Positions 1 to 6,860 of a DNA stretch of 8,973 bases are shown piece by piece; positions within the stretch are counted from its first letter, which is position 1, and each line of letters begins with the position of its first letter. A model generated the notes under the pieces. That model did no database searches and was not told the DNA's origin. It saw only the letters and a program-made list of their open reading frames with translations. The stretch is from CAUYUA01 sp963575675 (GTDB lineage Bacteria > Pseudomonadota > Alphaproteobacteria > Azospirillales > Azospirillaceae): the NCBI GenBank assembly GCA_963575675.1, contig CAUYUA010000015.1, positions 1 through 8,973 of the forward strand, written 5' to 3'. A program made the position numbers and the translations under genes.

Positions 1-28
1 CGACGTCTCGAAAGAAATAAGCCGCAAC

Positions 29-35
29 AGGAGGA
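29..35 (+). promoter_or_regulatory. Shine-Dalgarno site deciding the TTG start of cse1
   Basis: AGGAGGA lies 4 bases before a TTG codon at 40-42, which is followed by typical Cse1 N-terminal sequence (LADPVFPVVLDDGT). No ATG is in frame nearby; a GTG at 49 is the only rival and is too far from this strong site. A stop codon at 18-20 in another frame could end the preceding gene, but too little of it is present to name. Confidence 0.6.
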
Positions 36-39
36 AGAT

Positions 40-1541
40 TTGGTCAGTGTGCTGGCCGATCCGGTTTTTCCGGTCGTTCTCGATGATGGAACGTCCGCGT
101 CGCTGTCCTTGCCCGAGGTTCTGGCGACGCTTTCCCAACGCGACATCGCTTCGTTCTCAGGATTGGCCGCCCATCAACGGCAATCCTGGTTTCAATTTCT
201 GGTTCAACTCGGCGCCATCGCCTTGCATCGCGGAGGATTGGTCGATTCCCCCTCCGATCCCGTCTCCTGGCGCGGATTGCTCGAAGCGCTCGCCCCCGAT
301 CCCGCTTGGCGCGTGGTCGAAGACGATCCTGCTCAACCCGCCTTCATGCAGCCCCCGATCAAACAAGGAAGTTTCGCCCAATACGAAACCCCGGACGCGC
401 TCGATCTGCTGGACACATCCAAAAACCACTCCCTAAAAGCGGCTCGATTGAATATTCCATCTCATCATCATTGGATATTCGCTCTGATCAATCTGCAAAC
501 TCTACAAGGCTACTTCGGAAAGAATAATACGGTATAGCTCGAATGAGTAGCGGTTACTCCAGTCGAGCTGGTCGATATGGTTCCCGATCCGCCAACCTGG
601 GGACGTCGCTTTGGCGCGCCGTCAGCCTGCATCTCGAACAACGAGACGCCGTCCTCGAAGCCTTTAACGAGTTCTTTGCGCCCGAAAACGGAATCGCTCT
701 GTTGTGGCTGGAGCCGTGGGACAAAGACGAGAGTCTGTCCCTGAAAGTTCTGGACCCGTATTTCATCGAAATTTGCCGCCGTGTTCGGCTGCGACGCGAT
801 GCAGAAAACGGCGCAATCTTCGCTCTGGGGCAAACCAGCAAAGGACCTCGGGTCGACGCAGAAGCGCAGGTAGGAAATCTTGGAGACCTCTGGACGGCGA
901 TCAACAAGAAAAAAGCCACAGCTCTAACAATCGGCCACGGTGGTTTCCACTACCGAAAAGTGGTCGAAATTCTATTTTCAGGCGCCTACCACCTTCCCCC
1001 GTCCATGGAGATAAAAAAAGGCGATTCCGCCGAGACCTTGATCCATCTGTCAGTTTTGGTGCGTGGAGAAGGGGGAACCGACGGACTGTATGAACGCTTT
1101 CTGGACGCCAAACACCCCAAAGCCAAAAAACGCGACGAACTGCACAAACTCGCCAACGGCATGATCAAGGATGACGTCGACAACGCCAAAAAAGCTCTGA
1201 AAATCGGCCTGCTGACGATGCTCCAGGGCGGGCCGGAGACGTTGAACTTCAAGGATAAGCGCGCCGATCTTTGGACCGAGATGCTTGACCATCGGATCGA
1301 CGAAATTTTCTTCGGCCACTTCTGGGCGATGGCCGAAGTCGTAGACAACGACGATCAACAAGACGCCGCTCGCCGAGACTGGCAAAAGGCGCTCGTTGAA
1401 AACGCGAGAACGTTGTTCGAAACCGCCCTTGATCAAGTTCCGGTCCCATCGGGACGTCGAGAACGCGCTCGGGCCCTGGCGGAAAACGCGTTCGACGGAA
1501 TGCTCCATAAACACCTGCCCCTCGCCTTCTCCGCCAAGTAA
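40..1541 (+). pseudogene. cse1: Cascade large subunit Cse1 (CasA), frameshifted
   Basis: This is the type I-E Cascade large subunit, which in the family recognises the PAM, helps open target DNA and recruits Cas3. The N-terminal part (40-537) has LSLPEVLATLSQRDI, HQRQSWFQFLVQLGAIALHRGG and LDTSKNHSLKAAR, all typical of Cse1. At about 528 the frame breaks inside the conserved NNYGIARM stretch: restoring one T (AATAC to AATTAC) gives KNNYGIARMSSGYSSR. A second shift near 570 leads into VDMVPDPPTWGRRF, and a third at about 612 (one T missing in TTTT) returns to the main frame, WRAVSLHLEQRDAVLEAFNEFFAPENGIALLWLEPW, open to the TAA at 1539-1541. The stitched protein is about 500 residues, normal for Cse1. 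As written, the sequence gives two fragments, 40-537 and 543-1541. Identity is secure; whether the breaks are real or sequence errors is open. Confidence 0.9.
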
Positions 1542-1571
1542 AGAAATCGCCCAATCTCAGGAGACTGCCGC

Positions 1572-2115
1572 ATGACCTGTCATCGGAACCCTCTGCTTTC
1601 AACAGTGCGGTCGGCGCATTGATCAACCAGTTGGATCCTCACGAAGAACGGATCGGCAAAGGCGAAAAAGCCGCTCTGCGCCGCATGGACGTCACCGGCG
1701 CGGCCTTTCCGGCGGCGTTCTGGCAGATGCTGTTCGGCTGCGTGCCGGAACGTTGCACTCAGGCTCGAAACAAGAGCGCGCCTGGGCGGTGATCATGAAC
1801 GGCGCGGTCAGGTTGGCACGAGGACGGTTACACGCACGCTCTCGGCGCGGCGCTCGCCAAACCGGCCACAGCGAGCCGCGCTTCATCCGCTTCCTACGCT
1901 CTGACGACGCGCTGTTCGCGCGCGAAGCCGCGACGGCGTCTCGCTGGCTGGCGACCAAAGGCGCCTCCGTGAATTGGTTCGATTTCGCACGTTTCATTCA
2001 CCTTCGACTGACCAAGCCGAACAGCGATGACGCCGACGAAAAAACCCATCGAGTTTCCCGAAATTATTTTAGCGCTTTGCTGAAATCGAACGCAGACGGC
2101 GACAAGCCCAAGTAA
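1572..2115 (+). pseudogene. cse2: Cascade small subunit Cse2 (CasB), frameshifted
   Basis: Cse2 is the small subunit, present as a dimer in Cascade, that helps hold the displaced DNA strand. The gene begins 30 bases after cse1 with AGGAG at 1559-1563 before ATG 1572. As written that ATG leads to an early stop; restoring one G (ATGGAC) gives MDLSSEPSAFNSAVGALINQLDPHEERIGKGEKAALRRMD, then FPAAFWQMLFGCVPER. A T lost near 1753 joins LHSGSKQERAWAVIMNGAVRL. A change near 1822 (one extra or two lost bases) gives DGYTHALGAALAK, and an A lost near 1861 joins TGHSEPRFIRFLRSDD...ASVNWFDFARFI and the C-terminal DKPK before TAA. The stitched protein is about 181 residues, usual for Cse2. The longest literal reading is a TTG-started ORF from 1753. 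All four breaks resolve without a nonsense codon. Confidence 0.85.
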
Positions 2116-2163
2116 TCGACGATTTCACACGCAGCAACTCTTTATTTCTTTTTAGAGGACGTC

Positions 2164-3479
2164 ATGACTGCAACGCCGCGTTTTTTGCAAATTCACACGT
2201 TGACTCCGTATGTCGGAGCGCTTCTCAATCGAGACGATGTCGGCATGGCCAAGCGGCTGCCGTTCGGCGGTTCAGAGCGCATTCGCATTTCCTCTCAATG
2301 CTTGAAGCGCCATTGGCGGCTGTGGGACGGCGATTGGTCGCTCGGTGCGCTGGGAGGCCCCGATCCTCTGGCGGTGCGTTCGCGCGAGATATTCAACCGC
2401 GAGATCGCTCCGGTTCTGGCGGCCGAGGGGTTTGACCCGGCTGAAATCGTAGCAACATTGACGGCTCTACGTGACGCCCTTCAGGGCAACAGCGGCAAGA
2501 CAGAGAAAACTGACGAGATTAAAAATGAAAAATCCACAGGAAAGAAGGAAAAAGAGGATAAAAAAGCGCCATCCGAATATCCATTCGATAAATTGAAGCT
2601 CGAACAAGTGATAGTTCTCGGAAGACAGGAAATAGAGTTCATCACGACGATGGCTCTTACCCTTCTGCGTAAATCTGAGAGCGATAATGATTTAAAAAAT
2701 GGAATTAATAGTTATCTTAATACTAGTAAAAGTGATATCAAAAAAAATTCCTTGTATAAAGAGCGCGAGGCTTACCTCAAGGCCAACAAGGGCAATCTGA
2801 AGGCGATGAAACGCGCCGCCGGGCTGGACGGCGCCTTGTTCGGACGCATGGTGACTTCGGATATTCCTGCGCGGCGACGCGGTGCATGTGGCTCATGCGT
2901 TCACGGTTCACCGCGCCGAGGCCGAACCGGATTATTTCACGGCGGTGGATGATCTACTGCAAGAAGCCGGAGAACTGGGTAGCGGTCACATCAACCAGAC
3001 CGAACTGGCCTCTGGGATTCCGGATTATGGTTATGTGGTGATCGACCTGCCGTTGCTGACCTCGAATCTGGAGGGCTGCCGGCGCGAGAGATTGGCTGGA
3101 AGGCGGATCGTCTTTGTCTGGTCAGGTGGTCGAGCGGTTGATTCAGTTGATCGCGTCGGTGTCTCCGGGAGCGAAGTTGAGTCAACGGCCCCCTACGCAA
3201 GAGGCCGAGCTGGCGCTGATCGAGGCGGGCGACGGCCAGCCGCGAAGCTTGGCCAATGCGTTCATGACGCCGGTCAGGTTGAGCGCGACGGCGATTGCGC
3301 GGCCAAACGATCGCGGCTCTGGGGATTATTGCGGAAGTTCGACGCGATGTATGGCGCAGGCCGCGAGTTGCGGCGCGTGGCGGCGTTGAAGGCGCGGACA
3401 AGATTCCGGGCGCGGAGGCGGTGAGTTTGAAACCTCGCGCGTTGGCGGGAAATTGACGGCGGGGCGGGCTCTGCGATGA
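2164..3479 (+). pseudogene. cas7e: Cascade backbone subunit Cas7e (CasC/Cse4), heavily frameshifted
   Basis: Cas7e is the six-copy RRM-fold backbone that coats the crRNA. ATG 2164 follows AGAGGA (2154-2159). The N-terminus is diagnostic: FLQIHTLTPYVGALLNRDDVG, then KRLPFGGSERIRISSQCLKRHWR. A Lys/Glu/Asn-rich A/T-rich stretch fills residues about 112-210, followed by AAGLDGALFGRMVTSDI. From about 2870 the family sequence hops frames: VHVAHAFTVHRAEAEPDYFTAVDDLLQEAGELGSGHINQTELASG, LPLLTSNLEGC, DWLEGGSSLSGQVVERLIQLIASVSPGAK, STAPYA, ELALIEAGDGQPRSLANAFMTPV, VERDGDCAAK, IAALG, DYCG, KFDAMYGAGRELRRVAAL, GADKIPGAEAVSLKPRALAG. I count about ten shifts, seven of them explained by one missing base. 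The C-terminus either stops at 3454-3456 or, with one A restored near 3452, at TGA 3477-3479 overlapping a cas5 ATG as ATGA. The stitched length is about 440 residues, long for Cas7e because of the charged insert. Confidence 0.88.
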
Positions 3480-4323
3480 AGGGCCGACCGACGATGAAGA
3501 CGTTGGAGCGGCGCATCTGCTCTGCGTCTGGAAGGCCGCTGATGGCGTTTGGCGGCCCGATCATCGACCACAACGGGGCTTCACGCCGTTTCCCGGCTTG
3601 GCGCAGTTGACGGGCTTGTTCGGCAACGCGCTGGGGTGGCGGCACGGCGACGCGAAGTTGTTGGAGCGATTGCAAGATCGTTTGCAGTTCGCGTCGTTGG
3701 AGCTGCGGACGGGTCGAGAGTTCGTGGACTACCAAACGGTGGAGCTGGGCCAGGATCACTTGGTGAAGACCGGGTGGACGACGCGCGGCGCGGCGGAGGA
3801 GCGCGGCAAGGGCGAGGCGACGCGGGGCACGCATATTCGTTTGCGTCATTACCGCGCGGGCGGCGTGATTTTGGCGGCGATTCGGCTGGAGCCCGCAGAC
3901 GAAGCGCCGACGGTGGCGGATTTGGCGTCGGCGCTGACGTCTCCGGTTCGTCCCTTGTTCATCGGCCGAAAGAGTTGTTTGCCGAGCGCTCCGTTGTGCG
4001 TGGGCGTGGAGCGGGCGGCGGATTTTGAAAGCGCTCTGCGGCAGGGTCTGACTTTGTTGAAGAGCAAAGACATAAACGCCGAGTTGTCGGGGGCGTTGAG
4101 CGCGGGGGCCTGGACGCTGGAGCGTCCCGTACATCCGGGCGAGGCGTTGAGCGCGCGGCGGAGCAGCGGGCGCGTGATCGAGTGGATTGTGGATCGTCGA
4201 GACTGGCGCAATCAGTTTCACGGCGGCGAGCGCGCGGTGATGGTGGAGACGCTGAAGGCTCTTCCTGCTCCACCCCCGACGACCACGACGGACATAGCCC
4301 GACAGCCGGGAGAAGGCGAATGA
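3476..4323 (+). pseudogene. cas5e: Cascade subunit Cas5e (CasD), 5' end frameshifted
   Basis: Cas5e caps the 5' handle of the crRNA and bridges Cse1 to the Cas7 backbone. The main ORF is continuous from about 3598: LAQLTGLFGNALGWRHGDAKLLERLQDRLQFASLELRTGREF, VDYQTVELGQ, GWTTRGAAEERGKGEATRGTHIRLRHYR, then PVRPLFIGRKSCLPSAPLC, GRVIEWIVDRRDWRNQFHGGERAV and a Pro/Thr-rich tail. Upstream the family N-terminus HLLCVWKAPLMAFGGPIIDHNG...RRFPG is spread over three frames. Restoring C near 3512, CC near 3536 and G near 3595 joins it to ATG 3494, or to ATG 3476, whose ATGA would overlap a corrected cas7 stop. Stitched length is about 277-283 residues, somewhat long for Cas5e. The 3' end overlaps cas6e by ATGA, a sign of translational coupling. 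As written only the 241-residue part from 3598 is open. Confidence 0.87.
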
Positions 4324-5108
4324 CGGACACAACTCTCTATATGCTCCATTTGCCGATCGACGCTCGTCGTTTGATGGAGTTCGCCCGGATGCACAGCCTG
4401 AGCGGGCCGCAGGCGAGCGCGGACGTCGGATATTTGCTGCATGCGCTGTTCGCGGCGCTGTTTGGACGAGACGCTCCGAAGCCGTTCGCAGAATCGAACC
4501 GCGAGGCGTCGAGCCGCCGGGCGTCTTCGGATTGCTTGGAGGTTTTGTCGTACTCCCGGCATTCGCTGGAGGCGCTGAAGGCGCGAGCCGAATTCGAAGC
4601 CGAACCTTCGGTTTATCGCGCGGTCGATTGGAGCCGCGCCGCCGACAAGCCGATGCCGAACCGCTTTCCGCCGGGAATGCGCTTGGGGTTCGAGCTGCGC
4701 GCCTGCCCGGTGACGCGATCGGCGCGGGGCGGAGGCGACGCCGATGAAAAACCGGGCGCGGAGCGCGACGTCTACGAACTGGCCGCGCGCCGCGCGCCGC
4801 CCGACCAAAAGCCGGAACGCAGCGAGGTCTACCGTCAATGGCTGCAAAAACAGCTCGCCGACGCGGGCGTGGAGTTGCAGACGGTCGAGGTGCGGGCAAT
4901 GCGTCGCTCTCCGGTGTTTCGGCGCGCGCGGCCAACCCAAGCAGCCGCCGCTCCGATGAAAAACAACCGAGGCTTCGATCGTCCGGACGTGACGTTCTCC
5001 GGAGTGATCAAAATCGAGGATGCAGACGTATTCCGCGCTCGGCTGGCGCTGGGCGTCGGGCGACATCGAGCCTTTGGGTTCGGCATGCTGATGCTGCGCC
5101 GCGCTTGA
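4320..5108 (+). CDS. cas6e: CRISPR RNA endoribonuclease Cas6e (CasE/Cse3)
   Basis: Cas6e cleaves the array transcript at the base of each repeat hairpin and stays bound to the crRNA 3' end as part of Cascade. The 262-residue protein starts at ATG 4320 inside the cas5 stop (ATGA), with GGAGAAGG in the cas5 tail as ribosome site; the open frame extends upstream but that is cas5 shadow. The N-terminus LYMLHLPIDARRL starts the first ferredoxin-like fold. His41 in GYLLHALFAALFG sits where the catalytic His of E. coli CasE (LYQLHQGLWHLF) lies, which is my alignment by eye. KPMPNRFPPGMRLGFELRACPV is in the middle; the Gly-rich GVGRHRAFGFGMLML near the C-terminus is the family signature. Residues about 57-76 look unusual and another frame reads more like the family, so a compensated pair of frameshifts at about 4487 and 4550 is possible. 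A stray repeat hairpin lies just downstream. Confidence 0.93.
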   Translation: MTDTTLYMLHLPIDARRLMEFARMHSLSGPQASADVGYLLHALFAALFGRDAPKPFAESNREASSRRASSDCLEVLSYSRHSLEALKARAEFEAEPSVYRAVDWSRAADKPMPNRFPPGMRLGFELRACPVTRSARGGGDADEKPGAERDVYELAARRAPPDQKPERSEVYRQWLQKQLADAGVELQTVEVRAMRRSPVFRRARPTQAAAAPMKNNRGFDRPDVTFSGVIKIEDADVFRARLALGVGRHRAFGFGMLMLRRA

Positions 5109-5164
5109 GGACGCGCTCGTTCTGGAAAAAGAGCATTGAGAAACTTTGCGAGGTTTAAAATGAG

Positions 5165-5199
5165 TTCGGGCCTCCCCGCAGCACACGCGGGGAACGGCC
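5165..5199 (+). repeat. Isolated degenerate CRISPR-repeat-like hairpin
   Basis: CCCCGC (5174-5179), loop AGCACAC, GCGGGG (5187-5192) followed by AACGGCC. The array repeat has the same six-base stem arms with loop ACAC and ends ATCGACC. The last 19 bases differ from the array repeat at only two positions, and the loop is three bases longer. It begins GAGTTC where array repeats begin GTTTCC. It is 1.8 kb from the array, between cas6e and the HTH gene, with no second copy nearby. A TAAAAT box (5156-5161) precedes it at a distance like the leader -10 to repeat 1, though the possible -35 (TTGAGA 5136-5141) is only 14 bases away from it. A 29-codon ORF with a GAGG ribosome site (ATG 5160 to TAA 5247-5249) also runs through it. 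It may be a degenerate crRNA-like unit, a relic of an older array or an intrinsic hairpin; it lacks a T-tract, so it is a poor terminator. Confidence 0.65.
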
Positions 5200-5232
5200 G
5201 GTTTTCGGAAAACAATGCAACTGATGTTGAAA

Positions 5233-5256
5233 TTGTAAATTATCATTAATCTACAA
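5233..5256. promoter_or_regulatory. 24-bp palindrome upstream of the HTH gene, candidate operator
   Basis: Left arm TTGTAAATTA (5233-5242), spacer TCAT, right arm TAATCTACAA (5247-5256): nine of ten positions are complementary. It ends 19 bases before ATG 5276 of the HTH gene. HigA-type antitoxins are dimeric and commonly repress their own promoter through such inverted repeats, so autoregulation is the simplest reading. This is inference from symmetry and position only. A TTGAAA at 5227-5232 touches the left arm but has no good -10 partner. Confidence 0.55.
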
Positions 5257-5275
5257 AAGGACGGACTCCAGCGAC

Positions 5276-5599
5276 ATGAGCTTTCTTCCCAATATTCATC
5301 CAGGTGAAATTCTGAGAGAGGAATTTTTAATTCCTCTCGGAATTACGGCATATCGTTTGTCAAAGGACATCAATGTGCCACAGACCAGGATTTCAGAAAT
5401 ATTGGCGGAAAAACGGTCTATTACGGCAGACACCGCTCTTCGTCTTGGTCACTATTTTAGAATGTCTCCCGAGTTTTGGTTGAGCTTACAAGCGTCTTAT
5501 GAGTTAGAAGAGGTGGAACGTAAGAAGGATGATGAAATACGCATTCTTCCTGTTTACCAAATTCAAGAAAGCGCCTTGAGCGCCGTAGTCGAACCTTAA
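5276..5599 (+). CDS. HigA/VapI-family HTH antitoxin-like regulator, solitary
   Basis: This is a 107-residue DNA-binding protein of the XRE/HigA antitoxin family, presumably cytoplasmic and dimeric. The opening LPNIHPGEILREEFLIPLGITAYRLSKDI is the HigA signature. The helix-turn-helix covers roughly residues 23-55, with recognition helix in NVPQTRISEILAEKRSIT. TADTALRLGHYFRMSPEFWLSLQ is the conserved C-terminal part, followed by a charged tail (EEVERKKDDEIRILP) and a short extra C-terminus. In HigBA systems a toxin of about 90 residues sits next to the antitoxin; here 5109-5275 and 5600-5701 are too short for one and show none. The gene is clearly A/T-richer than the cas genes on both sides, which suggests separate acquisition. 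It lies between the effector and adaptation genes, so it may act as a repressor of cas1-cas2, of itself through the upstream palindrome, or be an orphan antitoxin. Its target is not shown by the sequence. Confidence 0.85.
   Translation: MSFLPNIHPGEILREEFLIPLGITAYRLSKDINVPQTRISEILAEKRSITADTALRLGHYFRMSPEFWLSLQASYELEEVERKKDDEIRILPVYQIQESALSAVVEP
5316..5338 (+). repeat. Perfect 10-bp hairpin inside the HTH gene
   Basis: Left arm GAGAGGAATT (5316-5325), loop TTT, right arm AATTCCTCTC (5329-5338), with no mismatch. It covers the codons for conserved residues REEFLIPL. As RNA it would form a stable stem about 40 bases after the start codon; as DNA it is a symmetric site. It may be a by-product of codon choice on a conserved peptide. 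Confidence 0.5.
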
Positions 5600-5628
5600 A
5601 ATAGAATTATTATCGAGCGACTTTCAAT

Positions 5629-5648
5629 TTCTCTCGTATAAGAGAGAA
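5629..5648 (+). repeat. Inverted repeat between the HTH gene and cas1e
   Basis: TTCTCTC (5629-5635), loop GTATAA, GAGAGAA (5642-5648), perfect over seven bases. It lies about 30 bases after the HTH stop codon and about 50 before cas1. No T-run follows, so it is a weak terminator candidate. The loop TATAA could be a -10 element, but no convincing -35 is present. The rest of 5600-5701 shows nothing else I can name. Confidence 0.35.
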
Positions 5649-5701
5649 CCTCCTCGCCAAAGACGGGTTGGAGAAAGCTTCCGACCACGGATATTCCGCC
5701 C

Positions 5702-6592
5702 ATGACTTTGTTGAAGGGCCGGCTCGGCCTAGAAACCGCCCGCATTCCCCACCAAGACCGACACGGCTTGATGTGGTTAGCGCGCGGTCGTTTGGAGGTC
5801 GAAAACGGCTCTTTGAGCTTTCAATGCGCGGGCTCTCCGGAGATAGAGGCGGGCGCCTACGCGATTCCGTTTCAAACGGTCTCGCTGATCCTGCTGGGGC
5901 CGGGGTCGACCGTCAGCCACGACGCTTTGCGGCTGATGTCTCGACACGGAGTCGGTTGGCTGGCGGTCGGCGAGGACGGGGTGCGCGCCTACACCGTCCC
6001 ACCGCTGGGTTCGAACGACAGCGAGCTGGCCCGTCGTCAGGCCCGTGTCTGGGCCGACGCCGACGGCGCCCGTCTCTCCATTGCCCGGCGTATGTATGCA
6101 TGGCGGCTGGGCGAAATTTTCCCGCGCGCCGACATCTCCGTTCTGCGCGGCATGGAGGGCGCGCGCATGAAGGAGACCTATCGTTTGCTCGCTCAAAAAC
6201 ACGGCGTCTCCTGGAGCGGCCGTCTATACGACCGCTCTAACCCCGAATCCGCCGATCCCGCCAACCAAGCCATCAACCACGCCGCCACCGCCGTAGAGGC
6301 GGCGGCGGCCGTCGCCGTTGCGGCGGTTTCGGCGATTCCGCAACTCGGGTTCATCCACGAAGCGTCGTCCAACGCCTTCGTCCTGGACGTCGCCGATATG
6401 TTCCGCGACGAAATTACTTTGCCTATCGCCTTCCAAGCCGTCCGCCACGCTCAACAGAACCTCGACATGCCTCTGGAGCGCTGCGTGCGCCGCCTGGCGG
6501 GGCAAATCTTCCGCAAAAAGAAGTTGATTGACAGCATGATCGACCGCATTCAGGAGATGTTCGATGTCAATGACCGTGATCGTCACGCGTGA
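5702..6592 (+). CDS. cas1e: CRISPR integrase Cas1e
   Basis: Cas1 is the integrase that, as a complex with Cas2, inserts new spacers at the leader end of the array. The 296-residue ORF opens MTLLKGRLGLETARIPHQDRHGLMWL, the usual Cas1e start, so ATG 5702 is accepted although no strong ribosome site precedes it. The N-terminal beta domain runs to about residue 90. The active-site residues of the family can be placed: Glu152 in LRGMEGARMK, His219 in LGFIHEASSN, and Asp229 and Asp232 in FVLDVADMFRDE; these match Glu141, His208, Asp218 and Asp221 of E. coli Cas1. NQAINHAATAVEAAA is also typical. The length is normal and no frame break is seen, unlike the Cascade genes upstream. The 3' end overlaps cas2. 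Confidence 0.96.
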   Translation: MTLLKGRLGLETARIPHQDRHGLMWLARGRLEVENGSLSFQCAGSPEIEAGAYAIPFQTVSLILLGPGSTVSHDALRLMSRHGVGWLAVGEDGVRAYTVPPLGSNDSELARRQARVWADADGARLSIARRMYAWRLGEIFPRADISVLRGMEGARMKETYRLLAQKHGVSWSGRLYDRSNPESADPANQAINHAATAVEAAAAVAVAAVSAIPQLGFIHEASSNAFVLDVADMFRDEITLPIAFQAVRHAQQNLDMPLERCVRRLAGQIFRKKKLIDSMIDRIQEMFDVNDRDRHA

Positions 6593-6860
6593 CGTCGCGC
6601 CGCGCGTCAACGGCTTTCTAACCTCGTGCATGTTGGAGATCGCGCCGGGAGTCTTCACTGCCCCGACGATGACCGCAGGTGTCCGAGACCGTGTTTGGAC
6701 GGTGATTGAAGACTGGTTCGACGCTCTGGGCGGGGGAGCGATCGTGATGACCTGGCGAGACTCCTCAACTCCGGCGCGTCAAAGCATCCGCGTTCTCGGC
6801 CTGCCGCCTCGAAAGATCGTCGAAATCGACGGCATGCTCTTGCTAAAAAAAGAACGCTGA
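6564..6860 (+). CDS. cas2e: CRISPR adaptation protein Cas2e
   Basis: Cas2e bridges two Cas1 dimers in the spacer-acquisition complex. The protein has 98 residues, the usual length. It reads MTVIVTRDVAPRVNGFLTSCMLEIAPGVFTAP, then RDRVWTVIEDWFDALGGGAIVMTWRDSS and RVLGLPPRKIVEIDGMLLL, all typical of the I-E type. ATG 6564 and ATG 6570 are both in frame; family members usually begin at the MTVIV methionine, so 6570 is equally likely. It overlaps cas1 by 23-29 bases, which suggests coupled translation. The leader follows directly after the stop. Confidence 0.95.
   Translation: MSMTVIVTRDVAPRVNGFLTSCMLEIAPGVFTAPTMTAGVRDRVWTVIEDWFDALGGGAIVMTWRDSSTPARQSIRVLGLPPRKIVEIDGMLLLKKER

Noticed and set aside
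1..20. Possible C-terminal end of an upstream gene (stop TAA at 18-20), perhaps cas3.
   Set aside because: Only six codons are visible; the stop and spacing fit, but nothing identifies the gene.
3420..3500. A separate small gene between cas7 and cas5.
   Set aside because: The sequence is accounted for by the Cas7 C-terminus and Cas5 N-terminus once missing bases are restored.
3274..4935. A 553-codon minus-strand ORF opposite cas5 and cas6.
   Set aside because: It is an antisense shadow of GC-rich coding sequence: Arg/Ala/Pro-rich with no recognisable domain, and cas5 and cas6 explain the + strand.
5174..5192. The repeat-like hairpin as a rho-independent terminator of the cas operon.
   Set aside because: No T-tract follows the stem (AACGGCCGG), and its similarity to the array repeat is a better explanation.
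5109..5275. A HigB-type toxin gene upstream of the HTH gene.
   Set aside because: The gap is 167 bases; it has only a 29-codon and a 7-codon ORF, with no HigB-like sequence.
6564..6592. Overlap of cas1 and cas2 as an anomaly.
   Set aside because: Short overlaps of these two genes are common in type I-E operons.
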